Shown piece after piece: positions 9,702 to 18,268 of a DNA stretch of 64,000 bases. Location of the stretch: NCBI GenBank assembly GCA_900764695.1, contig CAAFOY010000079.1, positions 11,396-75,395 on the forward strand, in the 5' to 3' direction. This stretch comes from Lachnospiraceae bacterium. GTDB lineage: Bacteria; Bacillota_A; Clostridia; Lachnospirales; Lachnospiraceae. Both the position numbers and the translations under genes were made by a program. Below the pieces are notes generated by a model that saw only the letters and a list, made by a program, of their open reading frames with translations, was not told the origin of the DNA and did no database searches. Position 1 is the first letter of the stretch; every line of letters starts with the position of its first letter.

Positions 9702-12700
9702 ATGGATAGAAATGAGTATAACTTTAAAATAGAAGAAATGAGAGTCGCTGTTCGTAATAAAGATTACGAAAGAGCAGTGCAAATCGCAGACTCTCTTGAT
9801 TATAGAAGAGAAAAAGCAAATGACATTTTATCCCTAATAGCAGATGCATACGAAATGGCAAAGCAGTATGATAAGGCAAAGCAGGCTTTGATTATTGCTT
9901 ATGAAAATACAAATACAGGAAGACATTTGGCTTATAGGTTGTGTTTGTTGTCAGCAAAATTACAGCAGTTTGATGAAGCAGAAGAGTTTTATCAGGACTT
10001 TGTTGAACTTGCACCTAGGGACAATGATAAATATATATTGCAGTATGAAATGCAGAAAGCAAAGAAGGCTCCAATTGGAAAACTAATAGAAATCCTTGAA
10101 AAGTATATTCAGGAAGACATGGAGGAAAAATGGGCTTATGAATTAGCTAAGTTATATCATGAAGCAGGAGATGAAGAAAACTGCGTTGATATGTGCGATG
10201 AAATAAGCTTATGGTTTGCTGAAGGAAAATATGTAAATAAGGCTATGGAGTTAAAAAAACTTTACAGACCACTTACAAAGCTTCAGCAGGAGAGATATGA
10301 CAATTATAGATTAGGCAGAAAGCCTTTACAAAAGATAGAAAAAGATGAGAGAAAAGAAAACAAACAGGCAGGAGACATAGAAGATAACTTATCAATAGAT
10401 AATGCCATCTCTGAAGATAAAGAAAAAGAATCAGTGTCGGTAAAGATAGCTGATGAGGTTATTGACGAGAGACCAAGTATTCCATTTATGATAAGAAAGG
10501 ATAATTTTAAAGAAAGTATCAGAAAGCTTAAACATCCTGTTATAGAAAGTATTCACAAGTCAAATGACGAAAAGAAAGCCGAAGGTGAATCGGAACAAAA
10601 AGAACTGTTTGCACAGCAGAACAATCCTGATGTACAGGAGATATTTGTAGAGCAAAATGATCCTGAAATGCATGAGATTACTTTTGAAGATGAATTTGAA
10701 AAAGACGAATTGGAGTTAGAATCAGAAGAAAATTCAGAATCAGAAGAGAATCCAGAAGTGAACAAAAATTTGGAATCAGAAGAAAACTTGGAATCAAAAG
10801 AAAATGAGTTTATAGTCGATGAAGCTAATATTGAAGAAAGTTCTAAAGAAAAGTCAGATTATTCAGCTAAAGAAGCGACAGATGAAAGCGATGGCAAGTT
10901 GGATGTTGAAAAAATAGCTGTTGAAAGCGATTCTACAGAAAACAATGTCGATAAAGAAGCGGAAACTATTTTGGATGGTAAAGAGAATGTTGATGCTATA
11001 CAAGAAAATGATTCTGATGAAAAAAGTCTTAGCGAAGAAGATAATGCTTCAAATAACGAAAGCATAACTGATGATGAAGAAGATCAGATAGTTAAAAAGC
11101 AGAATACAGGACAATTATCAATAGAAGAAGTTTTACATAAACTTCAGGATAGGGGAATTCTTAAGGCGGACACAGTTGAAAAGGCAGTTAAGGCCTTAGA
11201 TGAGGCAGAAAATATTGTCGAAAAAACAGAAGAAGATTTTGAAAAAATAAATCCTGACTATAAGAGAATTCAGTCGATACATGAAGGTCTTGGTATAGAT
11301 GAAGAAGGAAATGAACAGGAAATCGAAGATACTGAGACATATAACTATGATAATGAGCAGTATTTTGATGAAATTGAGATAAGTAATCAGGGAAAAGAGA
11401 TACAGCATGCCGGTGTATCAGAATTTGAAAATCCTACTCATGATAAGGAACTTGGTGCAGACCACGAAAAAGAATTAGATATGGTTCAACGTGGACTTGA
11501 ATCATTTGCAGCAGAAGCGGCAGCAGATGTATTTGTTCCTGATGTTGATACCGATGTTATAGAAGAGGAAATTAAATTCCAGACAGGTGAAATTTCATTT
11601 GGAACAATGGATTTAAATGAAATAGTAAACCAGTCTGCTGCTTCTGAAAGACATAATGAAAAAAGAATTAATGTAAGTTCAAATGATATTTCAGATACGG
11701 TTCAATTAGAAAAGCATACATCTTCAATTCCAAATATGGATAATGAGATGACAGAAATAACATTGGATCCGATTGATTTTGAAAAAACAGATAATATTGA
11801 AAAATCACCTGAAACAAATGAAATCCCAAATTTTGATATTGAAGCTTTGGAAGATACAGAAACTGAAGGTGAAACAAAAGCAACACCGAATACCGATATG
11901 GATACTTTAGGTAATGAAGAAGCCGTAGGTGAAACAAAAGTAATACCAAACATCGACATTGAAGCTTTGGAAGATGAAGAAGTCGCAGGTGAAACAAAAG
12001 CAATACCAAATATCGAAGAGGAATTGGAAAAGGCAGCTGAGTCAGAACAGACAAATGTACCAACATTGGATTTGGAATTCGATATGCCTGAGATAATTAG
12101 TGGTACAGATGATTCAGTATTAGGGAATCAGTTGCCGGAAGAAGATTTGGTAAATTACGACATAGAGGAAACTATTCAATATGAAAAGGAAGAACTTGAA
12201 GAATTAAATAATATTATAGATTCCGAAAGAATGATGAATATTGAAGGTGAGCCTGAGGAGTTGCCAGAATATGAAGAGCCTGAGGTTGTTACAGAAAAAT
12301 TACCTAAAAAGCGTTTAAGTGAATTATCAGCAGATTTAGAGGAAATATTTAACAATGATATTATTGATTTCAGAGATATGCCTGCTGAAGAACTTGAAAG
12401 AGAACGAAGAGAGTCAATTTTAATTTCAGACATTGATAAAACAATGGAATTAGAAAGACCTAAGAGTATCAGTGATTTGGTAAAAGAGGCGGAGGAAAAT
12501 ATAATTTCTGAAGAGCCTGAATTGCTGGATGAACCTTTAGAAGAAACAGTTGGTGAGTCGGAAAGTGATACAATTGATGAAGACGCAGTTGAATCAACAG
12601 AGCCGGAAATGGAATCGCTAGGAAAAACGGAAAACAAACCTGTTGATGAATTAGAAAACGAATCAACAGAGGAGTTTGAAATAAATAGTACTGATGAATC

Positions 12701-14168
12701 AGAAAACGAATATGCGGAAACAATAGAAGATTATGAAACAATTGATGACGTGGAAGAAGTTGAAGATTCAGAAGATGAACCTATAGAAGATATAGAGGAG
12801 TCGGAAGATGAATCGGCAGAGGATTTTGAAGAGCCAAAAGAAGATTTAGTTGAGGAAGAATTACAAGAAGATTCATCAGAAAATTTAACTAAAGACGAGC
12901 CGGAAGAAACAATAAAATCAGATATGGAAAATGTTGAAATGCCTGAAGTATCAGCTAAAATGGATAAGATTGCGCAGGAAATTGAAAGCATGCCGGAGAT
13001 AAGCATACCGGAACTTGATATACCTAAGATAGAAATTCCAAATCTCGATTTACCTGATTTGAGCGATGAGGATGCATTAGAGTTAAGCGATTTGACGGAT
13101 GTTGCGGATTCTAAAGAAGATTCAGAAGCAAAAGAAGATTCAGAATCAGTTGATGGGCTGGATGATAATGATGAAGTAGAAGATAGTAAATTAAAAGGAT
13201 CATTAGATAAATCAGAAGATTATGTTGAATCAGAGCCAGAAGAAGTTGAACATGCAGAGCAGGAATCAGAGTCAACAGAAGAGGTTGAACCTGCAGAGCA
13301 GGAATCAGATGCAGTAGAAGAAGGTAAAGATTCAGAACAGGAAACAGAACAGAAATCAGCAGAGAAAGAATCTGAAACAAAAGAAGAAAAAGATAATTCA
13401 GGAACAAAAATTGTAACAGATGAAGATATGAAGGTGTTTGCAAATTATACAAACATTGAAGGATTGGACGATACAATAAAATACACAATTGAAAAATTAG
13501 TCAAAGAATTTGTGCCTGATGGAAATTCTTCAAATGGAAACATAGCAATCAGTGGTGATGAAAAAAGTGGAAAAACTACATTGGCTATTGATATAATCAA
13601 GATGGTTAATGCAAAGAGAGGCAGAGCCGGAAGAAGAATTGCTAAAGTAAATGCGGAGGTATTAAACCGAAGAGGATTTACAGCTGCATTAAACAAACTT
13701 ATGGGAAGCGATTTAATTGTAGAAAAAGCTACAGATTTGAATAGTGAGCAAATAGATGAGATAATTAAGTCTGCTAAACTTTATACAAATGACATGTTGA
13801 TAGTTCTTGAAGGAGGAACTGATGCAATGGCAGATATGTTTGATGAGAATGAAGAGTTAAAACAGATTTTTGATTATCCTATTCTTATTAAGACTTATAA
13901 TGTAAAAGAATGGGTAGCTTATGGTGTTCAATATGCCAAAGATAACGGCTTTAATATCAACGAGATGGGAATGCTTGCATTATTTAAAGCTATAGATGAC
14001 TGGTATGGAACAAAGAAAGAAATCAGTCAGAAGGATGTTGAACAAATATTAGATGCGGCCATAAAAAGGGCAAAACATAAATTAGGCAGAAAAATCGTTG
14101 GTATTTTTAAAGCAAAAGATAAAGACGATTTGCAGATATTAAAAGAAGCAGATTTTAATATTAAATAA
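9702..14168 (+). CDS. Giant acidic protein: TPR-like N-terminus, Glu/Asp-rich middle, AAA+-like C-terminus
   Basis: The protein has about 1488 residues. ATG 9702 is preferred because GAAAGG lies 11 nt upstream; an in-frame GTG at 9690 overlaps that site. Residues ~1-205 are helical TPR-like repeats (KDYERAVQIADSLDYRREKA; YDKAKQALIIAYENTNTG). Residues ~210-1240 are highly acidic and low in complexity, rich in E, D, S and N, with a 60-bp tandem repeat. Residues ~1255-1488 form a P-loop domain with Walker A G1285-DEKSGKT, a Walker-B-like strand (DMLIVLEGG) and a lid region resembling CbxX/CfxQ/SpoVK AAA+ proteins (TDAMADMFDENEELKQIF; FNINEMGMLALFKAI). No Walker B DE pair is seen, so ATP hydrolysis is uncertain. 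The gene sits between recR and transketolase. Function is unknown. Confidence 0.75.
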   Translation: MDRNEYNFKIEEMRVAVRNKDYERAVQIADSLDYRREKANDILSLIADAYEMAKQYDKAKQALIIAYENTNTGRHLAYRLCLLSAKLQQFDEAEEFYQDFVELAPRDNDKYILQYEMQKAKKAPIGKLIEILEKYIQEDMEEKWAYELAKLYHEAGDEENCVDMCDEISLWFAEGKYVNKAMELKKLYRPLTKLQQERYDNYRLGRKPLQKIEKDERKENKQAGDIEDNLSIDNAISEDKEKESVSVKIADEVIDERPSIPFMIRKDNFKESIRKLKHPVIESIHKSNDEKKAEGESEQKELFAQQNNPDVQEIFVEQNDPEMHEITFEDEFEKDELELESEENSESEENPEVNKNLESEENLESKENEFIVDEANIEESSKEKSDYSAKEATDESDGKLDVEKIAVESDSTENNVDKEAETILDGKENVDAIQENDSDEKSLSEEDNASNNESITDDEEDQIVKKQNTGQLSIEEVLHKLQDRGILKADTVEKAVKALDEAENIVEKTEEDFEKINPDYKRIQSIHEGLGIDEEGNEQEIEDTETYNYDNEQYFDEIEISNQGKEIQHAGVSEFENPTHDKELGADHEKELDMVQRGLESFAAEAAADVFVPDVDTDVIEEEIKFQTGEISFGTMDLNEIVNQSAASERHNEKRINVSSNDISDTVQLEKHTSSIPNMDNEMTEITLDPIDFEKTDNIEKSPETNEIPNFDIEALEDTETEGETKATPNTDMDTLGNEEAVGETKVIPNIDIEALEDEEVAGETKAIPNIEEELEKAAESEQTNVPTLDLEFDMPEIISGTDDSVLGNQLPEEDLVNYDIEETIQYEKEELEELNNIIDSERMMNIEGEPEELPEYEEPEVVTEKLPKKRLSELSADLEEIFNNDIIDFRDMPAEELERERRESILISDIDKTMELERPKSISDLVKEAEENIISEEPELLDEPLEETVGESESDTIDEDAVESTEPEMESLGKTENKPVDELENESTEEFEINSTDESENEYAETIEDYETIDDVEEVEDSEDEPIEDIEESEDESAEDFEEPKEDLVEEELQEDSSENLTKDEPEETIKSDMENVEMPEVSAKMDKIAQEIESMPEISIPELDIPKIEIPNLDLPDLSDEDALELSDLTDVADSKEDSEAKEDSESVDGLDDNDEVEDSKLKGSLDKSEDYVESEPEEVEHAEQESESTEEVEPAEQESDAVEEGKDSEQETEQKSAEKESETKEEKDNSGTKIVTDEDMKVFANYTNIEGLDDTIKYTIEKLVKEFVPDGNSSNGNIAISGDEKSGKTTLAIDIIKMVNAKRGRAGRRIAKVNAEVLNRRGFTAALNKLMGSDLIVEKATDLNSEQIDEIIKSAKLYTNDMLIVLEGGTDAMADMFDENEELKQIFDYPILIKTYNVKEWVAYGVQYAKDNGFNINEMGMLALFKAIDDWYGTKKEISQKDVEQILDAAIKRAKHKLGRKIVGIFKAKDKDDLQILKEADFNIK
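11821..12015 (+). repeat. 60-bp in-frame tandem repeat, three and a partial copies
   Basis: Units beginning at 11821, 11881 and 11941 are each 60 bp and end in GGTGAAACAAAAG; a truncated fourth begins at 12001. They encode 20-residue units of the form IPNxDIEALEDxExxGETKA inside the acidic protein. The in-frame length suggests expansion by slippage or recombination. Confidence 0.85.
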
Positions 14169-14183
14169 AAGAAAGGAATTAAA

Positions 14184-15020
14184 ATGGAAAATTTACAGCT
14201 TGAAAAAATAGCAAATGAAGTGCGTAAAGGTGTTATTAAAGGCGTACACAGCGCAAAATCAGGACATCCGGGTGGATCATTATCAGTAGCCGACATGTTA
14301 ACATTTTTGTATTTTGAAGAAATGAATGTTGACCCTAAGAATCCTAAGATGGAAGACAGAGACAGATTAGTTTTATCAAAAGGTCACGTTGCACCTGCTT
14401 TATATGCAGTGTTAGCAGAAAAAGGATTCTTCCCTAAGGAAGATTTAACAACTTTAAGACATATCGGTTCTTATTTACAGGGACATCCCGATATGAAGCA
14501 TACACCGGGTGTTGATATGTCAGCAGGTTCATTAGGACAGGGTGTTTCTGCAGCAGTAGGAATGGCTTTAGGCGCAAAGATTGATAACAAAGATTACAGA
14601 GTATTTGCAGTTACAGGTGATGGCGAAATTCAGGAAGGACAGATTTGGGAAGCAGCTATGTTTGCAGGAGCAAAGAAGTTAGATAACCTTACTGTTATTG
14701 TCGATAATAATAACCTTCAGATTGATGGAACAATTGAAGATGTATGTTCACCATACCCAATTGATAAGAAATTTGAAGCATTTAATTTCCATGTAATTAA
14801 TATAGATGCTCATAATTTTGATGAAATTAGAGCAGCTTTAAAGGAAGCAAGAGAAACAAAAGGAATGCCTACAGCAATTATTATGAAGAGTATTAAAGGA
14901 AAAGGCGTTTCGTTTATGGAAAACCAGGCTTCATGGCATGGTGCAGCTCCAAATGATGAGCAGTTTGAACAGGCAATGGAAGAATTAGAGAAAGCAGGTG
15001 AAGCATTATGTCAGAAGTAA
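14184..15020 (+). CDS. Transketolase, N-terminal (ThDP-binding) subunit
   Basis: This is the N-terminal half of a split transketolase, which moves two-carbon units between sugar phosphates in the non-oxidative pentose phosphate pathway. The 278 residues contain the substrate and ThDP motifs SAKSGHPGGSLS, LSKGHVAPALYA and GDGEIQEGQIWEAAMFA followed by DNNNLQIDG (the GDG...N thiamine-diphosphate fold). It overlaps the C-terminal subunit gene by 13 nt, so both halves are made in equal amounts. ATG 14184 follows GAAAGGAAT. It lies 15 nt after the acidic protein gene and may share its transcript. Confidence 0.95.
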   Translation: MENLQLEKIANEVRKGVIKGVHSAKSGHPGGSLSVADMLTFLYFEEMNVDPKNPKMEDRDRLVLSKGHVAPALYAVLAEKGFFPKEDLTTLRHIGSYLQGHPDMKHTPGVDMSAGSLGQGVSAAVGMALGAKIDNKDYRVFAVTGDGEIQEGQIWEAAMFAGAKKLDNLTVIVDNNNLQIDGTIEDVCSPYPIDKKFEAFNFHVINIDAHNFDEIRAALKEARETKGMPTAIIMKSIKGKGVSFMENQASWHGAAPNDEQFEQAMEELEKAGEALCQK

Positions 15021-15943
15021 AGAAGATAGCAACAAGAGAAAGCTATGGTAATGCACTTGTAGAATTAGCTAAAGAGCATGATAACGTAGTAGTATTAGAC
15101 GCTGATTTAGCAGCAGCTACAAAGACAGGCATTTTCAAAAAAGCAAACCCTGACAAATTCTTTGACTGTGGTATTGCAGAAGCAAATATGATGGGGATTG
15201 CAGCAGGACTTTCAACAACAGGTAAAGTTCCTTTTGCAAGTACATTTGCTATGTTTGCAGCAGGAAGGGCTTACGAACAGATTAGAAATGAAATTGGATA
15301 TCCACATCTTAATGTAAAAATAGGAGCTACACATGCAGGTATTTCTGTAGGTGAAGATGGAGCTACACATCAGTGTAATGAAGATATTGCTTTAATGAGA
15401 ACAATCCCTGGAATGACAGTTATTAATCCATGTGATGATGTAGAAGCAAGAGCGGCAGTAAAGGCAGCATATGAAATTGACGGACCTGTTTATTTAAGAT
15501 TTGGACGTTTGGCTGCACCTGTATTAAATAAAGAAGATTACAAGTTTGAAGTAGGCAAGGGTGTAACAATGCGTGAAGGTAAGGACCTTACAATTGTTGC
15601 AACAGGACTTATGGTATCTTCAGCTTTGGAAGCAGCAGAAAAATTGTCACATGATGGAATTGAAGCTACAGTAATTAATATTCATACAATTAAGCCATTA
15701 GATGAAGAGTTAATTGTAGAATCAGCAAAGGCTACAGGTAAAGTAGTAACTGTTGAAGAACATTCAGTTATTGGTGGACTTGGAAGTGCAGTTTGTGACT
15801 GCTTAAGTGCAAAATGTCCTACACCTGTTACAAAAATTGGTGTTCAGGATGTTTATGGACATTCAGGACCGGCTGTTGAGTTGTTAAAAGAATTTGGTTT
15901 AGATGGCGAAGGCGTATATAAATCAATTAAAGAAATAATGTAA
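15008..15943 (+). CDS. Transketolase, C-terminal subunit
   Basis: This 311-residue protein supplies the pyrimidine-binding and C-terminal domains of the split transketolase. Visible motifs are the conserved glutamate region (FDCGIAEANMMGIAAGLS), the AGISVGEDGATHQ loop, and a transketolase C-terminal domain from ~190 (ATGLMVSSALEAAEKL; TVEEHSVIGGLGSAV). The ATG at 15008 lies inside the end of the N-terminal subunit gene. The pair resembles the split transketolases common in Clostridia; DXP synthase is excluded because that enzyme is a single long chain. Confidence 0.95.
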   Translation: MSEVKKIATRESYGNALVELAKEHDNVVVLDADLAAATKTGIFKKANPDKFFDCGIAEANMMGIAAGLSTTGKVPFASTFAMFAAGRAYEQIRNEIGYPHLNVKIGATHAGISVGEDGATHQCNEDIALMRTIPGMTVINPCDDVEARAAVKAAYEIDGPVYLRFGRLAAPVLNKEDYKFEVGKGVTMREGKDLTIVATGLMVSSALEAAEKLSHDGIEATVINIHTIKPLDEELIVESAKATGKVVTVEEHSVIGGLGSAVCDCLSAKCPTPVTKIGVQDVYGHSGPAVELLKEFGLDGEGVYKSIKEIM

Positions 15944-15952
15944 AAGATGCAA

Positions 15953-15981
15953 TTGACATTAAATTTTTTAAGGAATATATG
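15953..15981 (+). promoter_or_regulatory. Candidate distal promoter for the ammonium channel gene
   Basis: TTGACA (15953-15958) and TATATG (15976-15981) are 17 bp apart. The -35 lies in one arm of a long-range inverted repeat, AATTGACATT (15951-15960) with AATGTCAATT (about 16013-16022). A nitrogen-responsive regulator could bind there, but this is inference. Confidence 0.45.
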
Positions 15982-16070
15982 AATAAAATAAATATCAAAT
16001 TAAAATAATTAAATGTCAATTTAAAATACAAAAGGATTTGTATTATAAAATAAGCAAAATCGATTTTTAG

Positions 16071-16099
16071 TTGAAATTTAAAAAATCATTTGCTAGAAT
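16071..16099 (+). promoter_or_regulatory. Candidate proximal promoter for the ammonium channel gene
   Basis: TTGAAA (16071-16076) and TAGAAT (16094-16099) have an ideal 17-bp spacing. Transcription would start near 16106, just before a terminator-like hairpin. Confidence 0.6.
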
Positions 16100-16102
16100 A
16101 CA

Positions 16103-16162
16103 TTGCATGATAAGAAATGCAAGGGCGCAGACGAAAGAAGTCAGTGCCCTTGTATTTTTTTT
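16103..16162 (+). promoter_or_regulatory. Leader hairpins with intrinsic terminator upstream of the ammonium channel
   Basis: TTGCAT (16103-16108) can pair with ATGCAA (16117-16122). The last CAA of that arm is also the start of a second, stronger hairpin (CAAGGGC at 16120 with GCCCTTG ending at 16152), which is followed by eight T residues. The two structures are therefore mutually exclusive, as in an attenuator. ANTAR-type antitermination controls some nitrogen genes in this group, but the loops do not clearly match the ANTAR hexaloop motif. Confidence 0.55.
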
Positions 16163-16310
16163 GTATTAGTAATTATACAGTAATTAATATTTACCGGATG
16201 ATTACAAATGAGAAGAAAAAATTCTCAAAACTTGGAAAGTGTTTCCCCTTTAAAAATGCTTTCTTAAGTAAAATCTTTAGGACAATGAAAAAAGAATGGA
16301 GGAATTAGTT

Positions 16311-18047
16311 ATGGACGCAAATGAAATTTTGGAGGCAGCTACAAGTAGTAGTTTTGCAATTTGGTTCTTAATTGGTGCAAGTTTAGTATTCTTTATGCAG
16401 GCCGGTTTCGCAATGGTTGAAACAGGATTTACCAGAGCAAAGAATGCAGGTAACATTATCATGAAGAACCTGATGGATTTTTGTATCGGTACTATAATGT
16501 ACATTGTTTTAGGTTTTGGACTTATGATGTCAGAAGATTATGTAATGGGAATCATTGGTATTCCAAATCTTGACATCTTCACAAATTACAGCAACTTCAA
16601 TTGGTCACAGTTCGTATTCCAGTTAGTATTCTGTGCAACAGCAGCAACAATTGTTTCAGGAGCTATGGCTGAAAGAACAAAATTCAGTGCTTATTGTGTT
16701 TACTCAGCAGCAATCAGTTTGATTGTATATCCTATTGAAGCAGGTTGGGTTTGGAACTACGGCGGAAACGGATGGTTACAGAAATTACATTTCGTAGATT
16801 TCGCAGGTTCAGCAGTAATCCACTCAGTAGGTGGTATGGCAGCTTTAGTCGGAGCAATTATTCTTGGAGCCAGAATTGGTAAATACACAAAGAAAGCAGA
16901 TGGAACAATTATTTCAAATGCTATCGGTGGACATTCAATAACACTTGGAGCTCTTGGATGTTTCATCCTTTGGTTTGGATGGTATGGATTTAACGGTGCA
17001 GCTGCAACAAACACAGACAGTCTTGCATCAATCTTTATGAATACAACAATCGCTCCTGCAACAGCAACAGTTGTATGTATGATATTTACTTGGATTAAAG
17101 ATGGAAAACCTGATGTAGGTATGTGCTTAAATGCATCACTTGCAGGTTTGGTAGCAATTACAGCAGGTTGTGCTTCAGTTGATACAATTGGTGCTTTAGT
17201 AATTGGTGCAGTTGCAGGTATTTTAGTAGATGTAGTAGTAGAAGTACTTGATAAGAAGTTACACATTGATGACCCTGTTGGGGCAGTTGGTGTTCACTGG
17301 GCAAACGGTGTTTGGGGAACAATTGCAGTAGGCTTATTTGCAACAGGTAAAGGCGACACAGTTCAGGCATTTGCAGATGGTTCTTATTACGCAGGTTTAT
17401 TCTACGGTGGTGGAGCAAAATTATTAGGAATTCAGATTTTAGGTATTGTTGCTATTGATGTATACGCAGCAATCATGATGACAATTGTATTCCAGCTTAT
17501 TAAACATACAATTGGAATTAGAACAACAGCAGAAGAAGAAATTATTGGTATGGATATATCAGAACATGGTCTTGCATCAGCATATGCAGACTTCCTTCCT
17601 ACAACACCTTCATACATGGGTGAAAGCGTAGGAGCAGTAGATGTAGCAAATCTTGAACCTGCTACATTATCAATTGGTGAAGCAAAACCAACTGGAAAAT
17701 ATACAAAGATTACAGTTATTTGTAATGAAGATAAATTTGGAACCCTTAAAGACACAATGGCAGCTATCGGTGTAACAGGTATGACAGTTATCCAGGCAAT
17801 GGGCTGTGGTGTTGAACAGGGAAAGAGTGGTGTTTACAGAGGTGTTAAGATGAGCATGAACCTTCTTCCAAAGGTTAAAGTTGAAATCGTTGTATCAACA
17901 GTTGATCCTAACCTTGTAGTAGCAGCAGCTAGAAAAGCTCTTTATACAGGCGGTGTTGGCGATGGTAAGATTTTCGTAACAGATGTAGAAGATGTAATGA
18001 GAGTCAGAACAGGTGACACAGGTATTGCAGCACTTTCAAATGAGTAA
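16311..18047 (+). CDS. amt: Ammonium channel fused to a C-terminal PII signalling domain
   Basis: The 578-residue protein has an Amt channel of about eleven membrane helices (residues ~10-415). It keeps both pore histidines (SAVIHSVGGMAALVG and GVHWANGVWGTIAV) and the AmtB signature region. Residues ~460-578 are a GlnB/GlnK-like PII domain (YTKITVICNEDKFGTLKD; GVYRGVKMSM; NLLPKVKVEIVV; GDGKIFVTDVEDV). The residue matching the uridylylated Tyr51 of enteric PII is Met. PII normally plugs the channel when nitrogen is plentiful, so here the gate is tethered. I chose ATG 16311, 8 nt after GGAGG; an ATG at 16296 overlaps that site. Confidence 0.93.
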   Translation: MDANEILEAATSSSFAIWFLIGASLVFFMQAGFAMVETGFTRAKNAGNIIMKNLMDFCIGTIMYIVLGFGLMMSEDYVMGIIGIPNLDIFTNYSNFNWSQFVFQLVFCATAATIVSGAMAERTKFSAYCVYSAAISLIVYPIEAGWVWNYGGNGWLQKLHFVDFAGSAVIHSVGGMAALVGAIILGARIGKYTKKADGTIISNAIGGHSITLGALGCFILWFGWYGFNGAAATNTDSLASIFMNTTIAPATATVVCMIFTWIKDGKPDVGMCLNASLAGLVAITAGCASVDTIGALVIGAVAGILVDVVVEVLDKKLHIDDPVGAVGVHWANGVWGTIAVGLFATGKGDTVQAFADGSYYAGLFYGGGAKLLGIQILGIVAIDVYAAIMMTIVFQLIKHTIGIRTTAEEEIIGMDISEHGLASAYADFLPTTPSYMGESVGAVDVANLEPATLSIGEAKPTGKYTKITVICNEDKFGTLKDTMAAIGVTGMTVIQAMGCGVEQGKSGVYRGVKMSMNLLPKVKVEIVVSTVDPNLVVAAARKALYTGGVGDGKIFVTDVEDVMRVRTGDTGIAALSNE

Positions 18048-18115
18048 ATACTCAACAATATAATGGATATTTAGGAACTCTGTTCTTAAAATATATTTTA
18101 CTTAATCTCATTAAA

Positions 18116-18148
18116 GGGGCCGGTGGTTATCCATCGGCTCCTAAATTT
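18116..18148 (+). terminator. Probable terminator after the ammonium channel gene
   Basis: GGGGCCGGTGG (18116-18126) pairs with CCATCGGCTCC (18131-18141), allowing G-U pairs, with a four-base loop. The following T tract is short. Confidence 0.65.
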
Positions 18149-18178
18149 GTTTGCAAATAACGTTCACAGACTGGTATT

Positions 18179-18209
18179 TACCACTTACTGCTAATAAAAT
18201 ACCACTTAC
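18179..18209 (+). promoter_or_regulatory. Direct repeat TACCACTTAC x2 with 21-bp period, putative LytTR operator
   Basis: TACCACTTAC occurs at 18179-18188 and again at 18200-18209. The 21-bp period equals two helical turns and fits the spacing of LytTR-family operators (two ~9-bp repeats with 12-13 bp between). The site ends 10 bp before the -35 of the promoter for the LytTR gene. Confidence 0.6.
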
Positions 18210-18219
18210 ATAAAATCTA

Positions 18220-18248
18220 TTTACATCCACATAATTTGCAAATATAAT
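18220..18248 (+). promoter_or_regulatory. Promoter of the LytTR/LiaF-like operon
   Basis: TTTACA (18220-18225) and TATAAT (18243-18248) are 17 bp apart. The predicted start near 18255 leaves a very short leader before AAGGAG (18257-18262) and ATG 18269. Confidence 0.75.
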
Positions 18249-18268
18249 CATCACATAAGGAGTCAGAT

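Noticed and set aside
12731..13006. Serine-rich minus-strand reading frames within the acidic gene
   Set aside because: They are antisense images of Glu/Asp/Ser codons and have no ribosome sites.
15944..16310. Glutamine or other known nitrogen riboswitch before amt
   Set aside because: The conserved glnA motif bases were not found; only a hairpin/terminator pair is supported.
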